Positions 37,094 through 48,380 are shown, counted from the stretch's first letter. The stretch: DNA of 64,000 nucleotides from Adiantum capillus-veneris (GCA_014529385.2 CM043958.1:143614734-143678733), one strand, 5' to 3'. Translations and numbers: made by a program. The notes: generated by a model from the sequence alone, not told the origin.

Positions 37094-37253
37094 ATCTTTG
37101 CTCACATCACTATATCCAACAAGTATGCATCTCCTTAACTTTTCATCAAGATTCTTCCTCTTGGCATCTAGAATATGAGAAAATGCAAAGCAACCAAAGA
37201 CTCTTAGAGGATGCACCTTTAGTTTTACCTTGTGTAGAGCTTTATATGTCCTA
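37094..37253 (-). pseudogene. Copia integrase C-terminal scrap
   Basis: Minus-strand HPLRVFGCFAFSHI, then KRKNLDEKLRRCILVGYSDV, the well-known copia integrase block (…LRVFGC… to …FVGYS…). About 160 bp only, abutting gypsy sequence on the left and an LTR fragment on the right. Confidence 0.75.
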
Positions 37254-37599
37254 TGAGGTAAGACCTCTTCTAGTTCTTGTCTTGTTATCAAGTCTTGTTC
37301 TTGTAATCAAGTCTCACCTTGTAAGTCAAGATTTGTTATCCAAGTTTTGTAATCAAGTACTAATTCTAGCTCAGGACACGCTCATAACAGTTTGGCAAGG
37401 CTGCACTTCTTAATCTTGTTGGGACATGGAGTCTATATTGGAAGGTGTAGAATCCAACTTGCAAAAGTTGCAACAACAAATTCAAGAGCTACATGTATGA
37501 TGAAAAATAGAGCAAAAACACTTGCCAATCCCAATGGTGCAAGACCTTCAACGTTGAGTCCAAGAGCTATGTGAAGACAATGTGTCCCAAAATCCACCC

Positions 37600-38150
37600 A
37601 CAATTTTAGCTAGTTAGTGGGAAAACTTTTCTTTGAGGGTATTTACCACTATCATGGGCTTCCAAGTGACATTGTTTCAAATCAAGAACCACAAATCACA
37701 TAATCAAGCTTTTGGAAATACTTGTTCAAGCTTCAAGTAGTAAAGATTAACATCACTTTATCCAGTCATCCATAGAGTGATGGTCAATTAGAGGGGGTGA
37801 ATCAAGTCTTAGAGCAGTTTTATTGATGCACAGTCAATTATCATCAAGATAATTGGGTAAAGTGGCCTTGGTTGAGTTTGCCTACAACAAAACTATTCAT
37901 GCTTCTACTTGACATACCCTATTCTTTGCCAATCATGTCCAGGACCCAAACATGGATATCCACATCAATCACCAAGTGAAGAATCTGGATGCCACAGATT
38001 TTTCCACACATGGATAGAGCATTCATACAAAATTGACAAAGAAGTTCAGAGAGGTTCAACAGAGGTATAAGAGTATTGCAAACAAACATCAAATGTAACA
38101 TCCACCATTTGAGATTGAGGATTGAGTGTGGCTTCTCTACCACGTCATTT
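37600..38150 (+). pseudogene. Gypsy integrase core and C-terminal remnant
   Basis: Frames give LLQVKINIT, NQVLEQF, VNYHQDNWVKW and NKTIHAST, the usual gypsy integrase blocks around and after the catalytic Glu, ending with EIEDxVWLLY-like C-terminal sequence. Many frameshifts and stops. Confidence 0.6.
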
Positions 38151-38159
38151 TAACCTTTT

Positions 38160-38799
38160 CAAAAGCTCGGATGCTTGAGAGTCAGTCTTCTTGAGTTTCC
38201 TACAAGAAAGCACTAGAAGATTCTAGAAGATTGAGGAAAACTCTAGAAGGTTCTGGAAGATTCTAGAAGAATGGTATGAAAGATTCTAGACGATTGAGAA
38301 AAACTCTGGAAGGTTCTAGAAGATGGATTGCATCATCACTTATATCATCATCTACAACATTGCTTATGTCATAACCTACATCATCACCTGCATCATCACT
38401 TATGTGATTGCTTGCATCATCACAAGAAGGTTCTAGAAAGAAGAACCTAGAAGGTTCTTTGTCTCCTCAGAAGGTTCTAGAAGGAATAACGTAGAAGGGT
38501 ATGAACCTCCTTACTATAAATAGAGCTCTTGGGCTACAAGCCCCTCAGTCTTATCAACACCAATTGTGAGTCTTTTGTGAGGTAAGTCCTCTTCTAGTTC
38601 TTGTCTGGTTATTAAGTATCATTCTTGTAATCAAGTCTTGCCTTGTAGGTCAAGCTTTGTAATCAAGTTTTATAATCAAAGTTTTATAATCAAGTATTAA
38701 GTCTTGTAATTAAGATTAGACTTATAATCAAGTCTCAAGATCTTGTACATTGTGAGCACCCTCTCTCGCTCTCTTCTAGCTCAAGACGCGCTCATAATA
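38160..38799 (+). promoter_or_regulatory. LTR promoter with heat-shock element array
   Basis: The U3 part (38214-38490) is packed with alternating GAA and TTC modules in the nGAAnnTTCn arrangement bound by heat-shock factors. The best site is five consecutive modules at 38246-38268 (GAAGGTTCTGG then AAGATTCTAGAA). Further trimeric sites lie at 38216-38228, 38309-38321, 38426-38438 and about 38471-38484. A TATA box CTATAAATAG follows at 38514-38523. The module pattern is seen directly. Heat responsiveness is inferred from known HSF binding. Confidence 0.6.
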
Positions 38800-40011
38800 A
38801 TATCAATTGAAAGCATTATCTCTACTTTTGGCTCATCTAGCCACCAAGAAGAACTTACTACAATACCAAAACCACAAATAAGTGGAGCTAGACAAAGAGA
38901 TAGTGCATCCATCATGTGCAAAACAAGAGAGTTAGAGTGGCATCAGACATTGCCAAATTTGGTGCTATATGGTACCAAATTTGGTATTGTAATTAACAGT
39001 GTATAGAATCAAATTTGGTAATTAAAAGTTACACAGAAACATAGTTACAAGTTGAACACACCAGAGTACCATACAGTGAACAAGAGACAAAAGACAAAAG
39101 GTGCAGTAAATTGGTGAAAAGCACATTGTACAAAATACAAATGCTTGTTAGAGGGGATAGAATTGTCATGCATGGGTCAATTGGTCACGACTATGGTTGT
39201 GCTTCTTTCATTGCATTCAAACAGCTCCATCAAAGTGGTCAAATCCATTGAATCAATCTCAAGATTCTCTACAACATTAGTAGGCTTTAGATTCACATCC
39301 TTCTTAGTGGTAAACACTTTTCTATCCTCTACCATTGAGGATGTGGACCCAAAGTCTACTGATGCTTCTTCTTTGCATTGTCTTCTTGACATGTTATGTA
39401 GCATCCCTTTCTGCCTCTTCCCCCTTCTTGGCCTTTGCCCCTTGCTTGGAATCTTCTGCCCCTCCCCCCTTCTTAGATTATGCATCCTCTATCTTCCCAG
39501 TTTTTTTTCTCCTTAGAATCTTTCATCAAATTGTTGTCGATGATTCGAACTTTAGAGTCAGTGATTTCCTCATTTTCCCCCATGGTATCACCACATAGCC
39601 CCTCCTAAATACCTCTCCCTTCCACACTACCATACTTAACTCTTGAAGAGAATCCTCTATCTATTTGATCGCCTCATCCTCTTCAAATATATGACTTGCA
39701 ATAGTATTTATGGCTACCCATCCTTGACCTCCTCTATATTTCACCCACCCTACCCAGTTGCTACTCATCCTCCTCTGAAAAGATAGAAAAATACTACACA
39801 ATGCGTACAAAAAACTTCACATTATAAGCATATGATTTTTAAAACACATACATACTTACTCTTCACAGCATAAGCCCACTGCTCCAGGACTTTGCCACCT
39901 CAAGGATCACCATAGTGCAAAGTGAACCTTTACCTTGTCATAATAGTGACAAAAATTTCCCATTCACTAATTGAATTATTTATCTAGAGAGTTTTACAAA
40001 ATTAGAAATTT
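38800..40011. other. Unassigned AT-rich DNA
   Basis: About 1.2 kb with no gene I can support. The overlapping ORFs at 39145-39598 on both strands contain no recognised motif. Confidence 0.5.
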
Positions 40012-40697
40012 GGCTAGCCCAAAAAGAGTGAGGCAACAGTAAGGCTTTACCCTTTGGGCAAGCCAAAAAAAAGGAGTATAGACAGTTGTATGTCAATGCT
40101 ATATATGTAGAAAGAGAAGGTCTTTATGGCCTTCCAAGAAAAAAGTAGAGTCACCCCTCATGCAAATCTATATTTTTGTAGAAAGAAAAGAGGATTTTCT
40201 TTATAGTTGTCAAGAGGAAAAGGGCTTAACATAGGGATGCCTTGGAGGCTCACTTTTTCTTTAGGCTCTTTAAAGAAGATTATAGAAGTATAAAAAACTT
40301 GGTTTCTAAAGCAATCATTGATTCTTAGTGAAGGAGAGAGTAAGGCATAAATATTATGTGAAAGCATTAAAAGTTGAAATCTCTTTGGTTCTATGGCTTG
40401 TAAGTGGATCCTTTCATAATGGGCCTTTCCTTCTTTGAGTTTCTACTTTTGTAAATGGGTCCTTTCATTTGAGGGACTAATATGTTTCCTTTTCATCATA
40501 AAATTTCTTTCTCTTTTGGGCTAATTAAAATTATGGAAAATGTATTCTCACTTTTTGATTGTTAGTTGAATAATGTTATCTAAGAAACTTCCATTAAAAA
40601 ATCCTTGAAACTTGAAAGAATTCTAAACACTCCATTATTTTTGGCATGCCCAAAGGGGATAGCCGTAACACTGCTTTACTATTTTTGGCTTTGGCTA
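40012..40697. repeat. Candidate inverted-repeat element
   Basis: Arms at 40012-40073 and 40632-40697 are imperfect reverse complements (shared core TTTGGGCAAGCCAAAAA against TTTGGGCATGCCAAAAA on opposite strands), about 560 bp apart. No clear target duplication and no ORF. It could be a decayed miniature transposon or a chance remnant. Confidence 0.45.
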
Positions 40698-41052
40698 AGA
40701 AGATTTTTGCTATATTTTCTATATAAGAAAATTTTGAATGGAAGCAAGAGAGGGGGCACTCAATATGAGATTGATGGAAAGAATGGATGCTCTTCTTTCC
40801 ACAATCCTGAATATCTTTATTTATTCATTTCGGTAAAAAATATGTCATATTGATTGAGAAAATCTTATGCATTGTCAAAATTTTATGCTTTGTTAGATTT
40901 TAAAGTAGTATCTTGTCTTGTTTTCAATGGAAAATAAGTTGATTGATGATTAAGATGGCAACCATTCATCAAATAGTGCACCGTGTCACAAATGAAGGCC
41001 CAATTTTCAAGATTAAAAAATTAGGACATTCTTAAAAATGAAAACATAGTCT
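40698..41052. other. Unassigned AT-rich DNA
   Basis: Nothing recognisable up to the poly(T) that marks the LINE 3' end. Confidence 0.5.
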
Positions 41053-41387
41053 TTTTTTGGATAAGGAGTAAATTTAATTAACAAGAAAAAATGACAAAAC
41101 ATTGTCCTCAAGGTGGGGCTAAGGACAATCCCTCATAGGAACACAAAGTTACATCTCATGAATGAGTCTGAACATGGTAAGCCTAGAGACATAATAGGCT
41201 CATAAGCACAACTATTTCCATCTCTGCCAAGGAGAGAGTTTTTGAATGTCATGTTGAGAATGTTGGCTAACACTCTTCATCTCTTGAGAGGATTTTGAGA
41301 AATCTTATACAAAAATGGTTGAGGTGACACCATAGGTTAACCATAGGGTCTCTATTTTTGCAAACCCATATTTGCCAGATATAGGCA
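41053..41387 (-). mobile_element. LINE (L1-type), 3' end segment
   Basis: On the minus strand this segment continues the LINE from 60394. It ends TTAATTAAATTTACTCC, then TTATCC and a seven-base poly(A) at 41059-41053, a typical plant LINE 3' end. It was separated from the rest by the 19-kb LTR element, whose duplicated AGGCA marks the break. Confidence 0.75.
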
Positions 41388-42273
41388 TGTTAAGGCGGTT
41401 ACGCCGCTAGCGGAAGCTAAATAGCGAGAACTCAACCAACAACAGAATTTGTCAGACGAGGACGAAGCTTGACCCGCAGGCGCATGGAAACAACTAGGTG
41501 GGTGTCAAATCACCTACTCGACCTTCTAATGACAATCACTACTAAGGAAATCAAATCTAAGTTCTAAAATACGCAAGTGACTGAAATCCGTACTACGAAC
41601 GAATACTATACGAAACAGGATCTAGAATCATTGAATCGATCTCAAACTCAAGGGGAAGTCTATACACTAAGTAAGAACAACACCCTAAAGACTTGAACTG
41701 CAAAATCAACCGAAACTTGACCCCGATGGTACTAATGTGTAGCTCTACTCGTTGTGGTTCTATAGATATGCTGCATGCTCTATTCCGACACACGAGTTGG
41801 AAGAAAACTCACACCGAAGCTCGTAGGAACTTACCACACATAGAAGCCGATAGTGCGCACTCTTGGTATCAATGCGTAGCTCTCGCCGTTGCTAACACAA
41901 TGGCGGTGTCGCTTCTCCAATGGCGGCTCCGTAGCTCGCGTAGCAAGTAGATAAGACTCTCTCTCTCTCTCACTCTCTCTCAGACACAGTCACGGCGCTC
42001 AAAAACTCACCTTTGATTAATAAAACTAAATCTCCTTAGGTTACAAAAACTTTGGCTTATATACCTCAGCCTTGGAGGTGAGAACATCTCTAACTAATTA
42101 CATCGGCAAGTGAAATTACTTCGGGATTACAAGCTGGAAACTCAATTGAGTCCCGTTACTTAATGAATGGCTCAATTCAAAATCAATGTCGGAAAGACAT
42201 TTATTACAATCAATGGTTACAAAAATGATGAGTGTGAGCAAAAATGTGGGTGTGATCCTCTGCTGGCTCAACA
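41388..42273 (-). repeat. 3' LTR of the 19-kb element
   Basis: 886 bp. Compared with the 5' LTR it lacks 57 bp (59772-59828 of the other LTR) between ACC microhomologies, and has a CT run about 6 bp shorter. A TATA box reads TATATAAG on the minus strand at 42063-42056. Confidence 0.97.
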
Positions 42274-42288
42274 CTCCCCCCCTCCGCG
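42274..42288 (-). other. Terminal polypurine tract
   Basis: Minus strand CGCGGAGGGGGGGAG directly abuts the 3' LTR. It shares the 12-mer GGAGGGGGGGAG with the internal tract at 48381-48392. Confidence 0.88.
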
Positions 42289-42322
42289 TTCATGTCGTCC
42301 CTGACATGACTTTTATGCTTGG

Positions 42323-43888
42323 TCAATAAAGTCCTGTCGTCTTGAGCATCTGCAAATGTGATTCGTATCGTAGGTTGCCGATGGTCAAGGTTGGGCCGAA
42401 TATTTTGCTTTCGTGGGTGAAAAAGCCGGTGTAGAAAGCTTCTTCGAATGTTTGCATGTGGAAGCTAGGCAAAAACATAATCCTCTGGTATAGGAGGTGC
42501 AACACTTTTGGAGAAGGCTGCAATGAAAGATCATATATCATATCAGTCAAAGTGTCGGCCGTCGATATTAGACTCGAGGTCGTGGCTTTATCTGGCACGA
42601 ACACTTCAATGCAAGCTAAGAGAGTCCTGCAAATTTTCTTGAGCATCTGACACGAAAGGTCAGGAGAGCCAGTAAAGAGCTTGATGGTGCCCGTTAGGGT
42701 TTTCACCATGTAGGCTTTACCTATTCTCTCTCCCGCCTTTGGTCCTGGCATCCTGGGGTAATTAAGCCAATTTGGCTTCTTTTCTGCAATCCTGCCATGC
42801 TCTTTCCAGCTTCTGACTCTTGGCACCGGGCAGAAGGTTGCATCCTCCCGAATCTCCTTTGGTGCCTCTACCAAGTAGATGAGGTAGGTTGGGTATTTGT
42901 TCAGCCAACCTTTCCTCCATCTAGGCTACGAATCTACAATCTTCTTTGATTGTTCCTCTTTTGTGATGTCGCCTTCGTAAAGAGCGACATACTGCTCCTC
43001 CTCTATTCTCTTTTTCGTTTTTATCACTTCAAACTTCATCAAAGAGAAAGGCAGGCTGGGTTACATCCACTCTTCATGGAGCACTTTTGTGTTTAATCCC
43101 TGAAGTCTAATGGAGATTAGGAGTCTCCTCTCCCATTCCATTTCCGCCTTGGCACTCTCCTCTGTTGACTTTGCTATTTGGTCATGGAGCCTTTGTTCTT
43201 CTTCTTCAGAGATTCCTGAAGTCGAGGCCACCTCGTGAACTGGGGCTGGATCTTCAATTGCGGTTGCCTCTCCAGTTTCCGGTAGCTCTATGGCTGCTCC
43301 ACCTGATTCTTCTTTTGGTGTCTCTGTCTCTCTTCTTTGTTGCTCTTGTAGATCTTGGAGCTGTTTGCGGAGGGTCTCATTCTCTGTTCTTAGTGTTTGA
43401 TTTTCTAAAGTGAGCCTCTCCTCTGCTGCCAATGATCCCTCCGCAATGTGCAACCTTTGCACTTGCTCTAATCTTAGCTCTCTTTGTAAGCTTCGGACCT
43501 GATCTTCGAGAGCTGGTACAAGAGCTCCCTCTTGTTCGGTTCCTGCTCTGCTAGCTCTAGGAGTAGTCCTGAGTCTAGTGATTGTTCTTTCTTGGAGCTC
43601 GACTCTTTCCCTTAGCTCAATGAGCTCATCTTTAGCCGCCTCCAAGTCGTCTTCCATCCGCTCCCTTGCTTCCTGTGCACTTGTTACTTCTCTTGAAGCC
43701 TCGGCTAGCTGGAGTATCAAGCCATCTCTCTCGTTTTCCGCATCATAGAGTGATGCTTTATGACTTTCAGATTCAGTCATAGCATCCTCTAATTTCCTCT
43801 GCAACTTGGCTTCCCTTTGTTTGGCTGTCCCAATCTCCACTTCCTTTGCCTTGGATCTTTCTTTGATCTTGTTGAGCAGTCATGCACC
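42323..43888 (-). pseudogene. ORF3, C-terminal half: coiled coil and conserved C-terminal block
   Basis: Continues ORF3 in the -1 register: the frame opens at about 43888 (LLNKIKERSKAKEVEIGTAK) while the upstream frame runs on to 43789. A long coiled coil follows (ERDGLILQLAEASREVTSAQ and ERLTLENQTLRTENETLRKQ), then a linker, then a C-terminal block (PNWLNYPRMPGPKAGERIGK and LLACIEVFVPDKATTSSL). Two stops, at about 43058 and 42930, correspond to Gln codons in the plus copy, so both are mutations. It ends at 42323, about 50 nt from the 3' LTR. No signal peptide or membrane segment seen. Confidence 0.75.
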
Positions 43889-45588
43889 ATGTGCATGTCT
43901 TTTCCATCTTCATCTGTCAACTCTAAAGCTTTTTCGGCCACCACCTCCACTGGCTTCGGCTCTTCTAGTACGTTCTGCTCGTCCAGTTTCTCATCACTTT
44001 CTTTTGTACTCTTTGTATTTTCCTCTGTCCCTCTCCGATCATCTCGTTTTTGTAGGGTGATCCCATAAACCGCCTCAAGGGCCTCTTCTTCAGTGTACCC
44101 TATCGCTACCAGATCCTCATAATCGTTTTTCTTTTGCTGAATTGGATCTATCTCCTTTTCCTTGGTCCCGACCTCCGGCTTTTCCATACCAGCCGTTTCC
44201 ATCTCTACTGTGGTCTCTTCCACAATGATTCCCGTCTTCTTTGGGCTGGGTACATCAGTAAAGGAGGGCTGATTGTCCTCACTCATCTTGGCTTTCCCTA
44301 TGTTTGCTTGCCCGTCTTTCTCTTGAGGTTCAGTAGACTCATCTACTTTCTTCTTCCCCTTGTCGTCCTTTTTCAGCTCAGCTTTTAAAAGCTGTACTTC
44401 CTCTTCAGTGTATGGCTTGACAGGTTGCTGCTCCAGTATAGCCTCTGACTCCTCATAAGCTCTAATATATTGATCATATTGATCAACATGTGGCCTGGCT
44501 GAGCTAGTTCCGACTTTAGTGGGGTCTGGCACCCACTTTTCTTCAAAGTCCCCCTTTAGAGCTCTTTCCGCTCTAAACTGCTCCACCAGCCTTTCCATTC
44601 TTGCCGCTTTCTGACTTTTGGTTTGCTTGGGAGCAACCTTCTTCTTTGCTTTCTTCATAAGCGGCTCATCCACATTCTCTTCAGGTTCTGAAACTATTTC
44701 TAGTTTCCTGCGTGCTCTTGTGGACGCCCTCTTGGATACTTCAGGCTGTTCTTCCTCCTCATCGGCTTCTCTAAGCCACTCATTCTGGGAGGGAACCTTT
44801 GGCCATTGATCTCTGGCTCCAATAGCTATTCTTTTCAGAACTTCAGCTCCTCCTATATACTTTGGCTTCTCGTTGTGCATGGCAATTACTTGCTCGTGGA
44901 TATGTTGAGCGTAATTCACCTCTTTTGGCATATTGCTCTTCAATGCCCATGTGATGGTAATTGCAATGGCATGGGGTGGTGTCGTATACTTTTGCGGTCT
45001 TTTACTGCAAATATGGAGAAACTGGTTGTACAGTCGGCAAAGGATTGCCGCTCTTTGGTCTGCCATATCTCCATAAGTTGCATTCTGTTTCTTGGACCCA
45101 TAAACCTCTATAGCCTCCCTTCTTTCCCTGACAGAGCTCCCTTTGTTGTGCAGCTTCAATGCATCTGCAATGAGCTGTGGAGTGATCTGTACCTCTACTT
45201 TCTCTCCATCTATTGCTGTCAATGTGGCTTTCCCATCCTTCTGAATGGAGGTTGCCAACTCATACACTCTTCTTGTATCTACACCTGATGGTCTCGAGGT
45301 GAAGAATCTGTGCAAGTCTGCCCTTACCAGGTACCTGCTGATGTTCTCTGACCTGCTATAATCCACCAATTCTTGTGGGATCATCGGTATATCCACCGCT
45401 TGCCCTTGAGGATCTCTGAAAGTCCCCTGGTAGATCTTTATTCCCTCTTGTTCCAGTACTGCTTCCTCCACCCAAGTTTTGGTTGGCTTGAGGGTTTCTG
45501 CTAGAATGTCAAAGGGTTCCGCTTCTGCAAGAGCATCTTTGATTGTCGGTCTTTTTCTCTTCGTTGCCGATAACTTGGCGGAATCCAT
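43789..45588 (-). CDS. ORF3, N-terminal half (599 residues), unknown function
   Basis: Long open frame downstream of pol on the same strand, the position of env-like ORFs in some plant gypsy elements. The start MDSAKLSATKRKRPT is conserved with the plus copy, including the basic KRKRP that could act as a nuclear signal (inference). Residues 30-270 form a compact, conserved part (for example EGIKIYQGTFRDPQG and LYNQFLHICSKRPQKY). Residues 270-330 are charged with KKAKKKVAPKQTKSQK, and the rest is acidic, Lys/Glu-rich and probably disordered. It weakly recalls plant transposon-associated domains, but I cannot name a family. The end at 43789 is probably a frameshift; the coiled-coil half continues in the -1 frame. 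Confidence 0.75.
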   Translation of the reverse strand: MDSAKLSATKRKRPTIKDALAEAEPFDILAETLKPTKTWVEEAVLEQEGIKIYQGTFRDPQGQAVDIPMIPQELVDYSRSENISRYLVRADLHRFFTSRPSGVDTRRVYELATSIQKDGKATLTAIDGEKVEVQITPQLIADALKLHNKGSSVRERREAIEVYGSKKQNATYGDMADQRAAILCRLYNQFLHICSKRPQKYTTPPHAIAITITWALKSNMPKEVNYAQHIHEQVIAMHNEKPKYIGGAEVLKRIAIGARDQWPKVPSQNEWLREADEEEEQPEVSKRASTRARRKLEIVSEPEENVDEPLMKKAKKKVAPKQTKSQKAARMERLVEQFRAERALKGDFEEKWVPDPTKVGTSSARPHVDQYDQYIRAYEESEAILEQQPVKPYTEEEVQLLKAELKKDDKGKKKVDESTEPQEKDGQANIGKAKMSEDNQPSFTDVPSPKKTGIIVEETTVEMETAGMEKPEVGTKEKEIDPIQQKKNDYEDLVAIGYTEEEALEAVYGITLQKRDDRRGTEENTKSTKESDEKLDEQNVLEEPKPVEVVAEKALELTDEDGKDMHMVHDCSTRSKKDPRQRKWRLGQPNKGKPSCRGN

Positions 45589-48380
45589 GGATCCTGTAAC
45601 TCCAATTTCAGAAGTTAGCGTCTTTTTAGTACTGAAAGCCGAAATGAAGCTTTTAACTATTCAAATGACTTGAAAATTGAAACATGAGCTATTCAGGGCC
45701 TAAGGATGCAGGGTAGGTGAAAAAATATGCAAACTGGGCTCAAAATCATGCTGGAGACATCATACGCGTATGATGTCTTTTGTGTCAAAATGACTTCATA
45801 TTGGTTGTGCTTGTAGCTGATAGTGTATACATGAGTATCATATGCTTGGATTTGAGTTTGGATACCATTTGGTCAAGTTTTGGCCAGTTTAGTCTAGTTC
45901 AGGCTCTTGGAAAATTTTTGAAAGGGAATTGGATTTTATGATCCAAATTGGATAAAACTTGGTGGTTCAACTTCAAATGGCATGTAGATCACTTCTGTTT
46001 GGTGGTTGAAGCCCTGAGGTGCCTAAATCACACAGTGAGACATCATACGCGTATGATGTCTTTTAGTGTATTTTTGGACCAAATTTCTCTATAAGCTTGG
46101 ATTTGGCTTTAGATAGGCTTATTCAATGGATTTATGAAGTTTGGATAGATTTTGGGCTAAAAATGGCTCTGGAGACATCATACGCGTATGATGTCTTTTG
46201 TGTCAATTTTGCATGGGATTGGTTCTGTGGACTCCCCATGTACTAGTAAAGGACTATCTCTACTCAAATCTTGGTTTGGACTTGAGTATGTTGGATTTGG
46301 GCCAAAAATAGGCTTTAGGTGAAGGATTTTCCCTCAATTGGGCTAATGGGGTGATCCTCTTGACCAAATGGTTCCAAATTTCATATGTAGCATGTATTAG
46401 ATATATATAATGGATGTGTGATGACAAATGAGCAGTTTTGGCTCTGTAAGTGCAAATAGACATCATACGCGTATGATGTCTTTTGTATCAAAATGGTGCT
46501 TTTTGGTTCCAGATAGCTTGTAGATGTGTTAATCAACAATCCTACAAAGTTTCATTGAGTTTGGAGTTATTTTGACAAAATTAGGACCAAAAATCAAATT
46601 TATGGCCTAATTTGCGTCTTTTCGGTTTTCCTTGGGTTTTCTAACTCCAATTCTCATGATACTTGGTTCATAGGATGTGATTAACATGTGGAATGAGGCT
46701 ATGCACTCAAATGTTGAAATGAATGTGAAAATCATGCTGTGAGACATCATACGCGTATGATGTCTTTTCTTGAAATGTTGGTCTTTTTGTGCAAAGAATG
46801 CTTTGTGCTAGTGCCCTAAGCCCTGCTAACTAGTTTTCAACTTAAAAAGTCATCAGTTTAGCTAAAAAGCCCCCTTATAGGCATTTCAGTCTCCGAAGTC
46901 GTCTTTTTGCCTTGGAGTTGAATTTCTTCAACTTTTCTTCTCGAGAGTTGCATTTCCAGCTCATTGGATATGTTGTGAAGCCATCTGTTTGGTTGAACTT
47001 GACTTTGGCTTCCCGTTCTCCATCTTTCTCCAATTGGTTGCCCGAAAGCGTCTTTTTCACCATCGGTAAGTGAATCAGCTTTCTTTTGGGTTTTGCTTGC
47101 AAACGTAAGTCATCCATGTATATTTGAAGCTGCTTGTGAAGTTTCATGTCATTTGGTCGTCAATTTTAGCCGTTATGCCAAAATGACGCTTTGTGTGTCC
47201 GCAGCCGAATCGGTTCTTCCCACCTACTTTTGGTGATCCAAACCTGGAGATACTCCATGGTTGCATTTCCCTCGATGTTGTTAAGCTTCCTGAGAAGTTT
47301 TGTGTCGTTTCGACAACTTTTTCCTGTTTGCCTCTTGCAGGCTCTGTTGACCTAGGGTTTTTCAAGTCGTTCTTTCTCGAGCTTTGAGTGTTAGAAACCC
47401 ATCTTCTATGCTAGGGTAACCCACCTCTAAGTTCTTGCAAGGTTTAGTTAGGCGGTTGTGCCCCTACCTAGCGTTCTTTCCCATTCCCCGTCTGCTCTTG
47501 TTTCTTGGTTTTGGTCAGTTTTCGTGACAAAAGTTAACGATAAGCATCAAAAGCTTATGGCAACGAGTCTACCTCTCATGTCTGGTGTCCTCTGAGCTCT
47601 CGTAGCAGTCGTAGAAGGCGGTAGAAGGTCGGATGCTCCTGTGTGCTCTTTGCTCTCTCCAAGAAGGTAATAGTGGAAATGAGCTTGAAAGTGAAGTGAA
47701 AAATACTTAACTTCGGACTTCCCGGATCACTTGTTACCAAATTTGACATGTGCTCCTATCTCGTCGTGAAATGCACTTTAGGATTTGAAATTTCTCAATT
47801 TGGACTCCGTTTGACCTGTTTCTGAGAAATCTGTCCACTTTGCCAAAATTCTGTCATTTCGGGCTTTCCGCAACTTTTTCAGAATTGTACCCAATTTTTA
47901 CCATGGGTTGCCCTTGTCATTAGGACCATCACCATCTATTCTTTTCTTTTTTCTGATCTTGTTTCACCTGCTTTTTTATTTTTCTTTTACTTTTATTAAG
48001 AAAAATCATAAAAAATAAAGGAAAATAGCAAATTGAAGCCAAAAAATTCCAAACATACACGATAAATAGCTGGTAACCCTGTGTATATGAATATACACTT
48101 ATTTGTGATTTCTGGACTTGGATTACCACTTTTTTCTACTTTTTAGCTCTTTAATTCTCTTATTTAGTGATATTTACACATCTAGAGACCTAAATTCATC
48201 ATTTGATCTCTTCTTGTTGCAAAACAAGTTATATAAGGGCATAAATATTATCAATATCCGCAATCAAACATAAAAATTACAAAATCATGTAAGACACTGC
48301 CCTTGTATTGTAATTTTTGTTTTTTTTGTTTTTTTTTTTTTCGCTTGTAGCTGCTCTGTAGCTCCTGTATACCTGTATAC
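45589..48380 (-). other. Non-coding spacer between pol and ORF3 (ORF3 leader)
   Basis: About 2.8 kb without a supported gene. From about 46770 to the ORF3 start it consists of diverged ~284-bp units with palindromes. It shows recognisable similarity to the gag leader: GATCCAAATTGGATAAAACT near 45940 against GATCCAAATGGGATGAAACT near 58371. The last bases before ORF3 (AGTTACAGGATCC then ATG) include a possible splice acceptor. Confidence 0.75.
45756..46764. repeat. Array of five perfect 22-bp palindromes in the ORF3 leader
   Basis: Perfect copies (GACATCATACG and its reverse complement) at 45756-45777, 46039-46060, 46174-46195, 46459-46480 and 46743-46764. Start-to-start spacings are 283, 135, 285 and 284. 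The centre is ACGCGT. Units between are only loosely alike. The palindrome nearest the gene begins 168 nt from the ORF3 start. Confidence 0.97.

Larger units (their letters stand above)
37254..38799 (+). mobile_element. Gypsy element remnant with truncated 5' LTR, integrase scrap and 3' LTR
   Basis: Two related LTR ends are present: 37254-37389 (…GACACGCTCATAACA) and 38575-38799 (…GACGCGCTCATAATA). The blocks GAGGTAAG…CTCTTCTAGTTCTTGTCT and CTTGTAA(G/T)CAAG are shared. Between them lies a decayed integrase (about 37600-38150). Most of the element has been lost. Confidence 0.6.

Noticed and set aside
43789-43888. Programmed frameshift inside ORF3
   Set aside because: The register change is -1, but no slippery site is evident and the plus copy lacks this segment. 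A simple indel mutation is more likely.
42323-45588. ORF3 as an envelope gene
   Set aside because: The position fits, but no signal peptide, hydrophobic fusion segment or membrane anchor is visible. Coiled coil alone is not enough.
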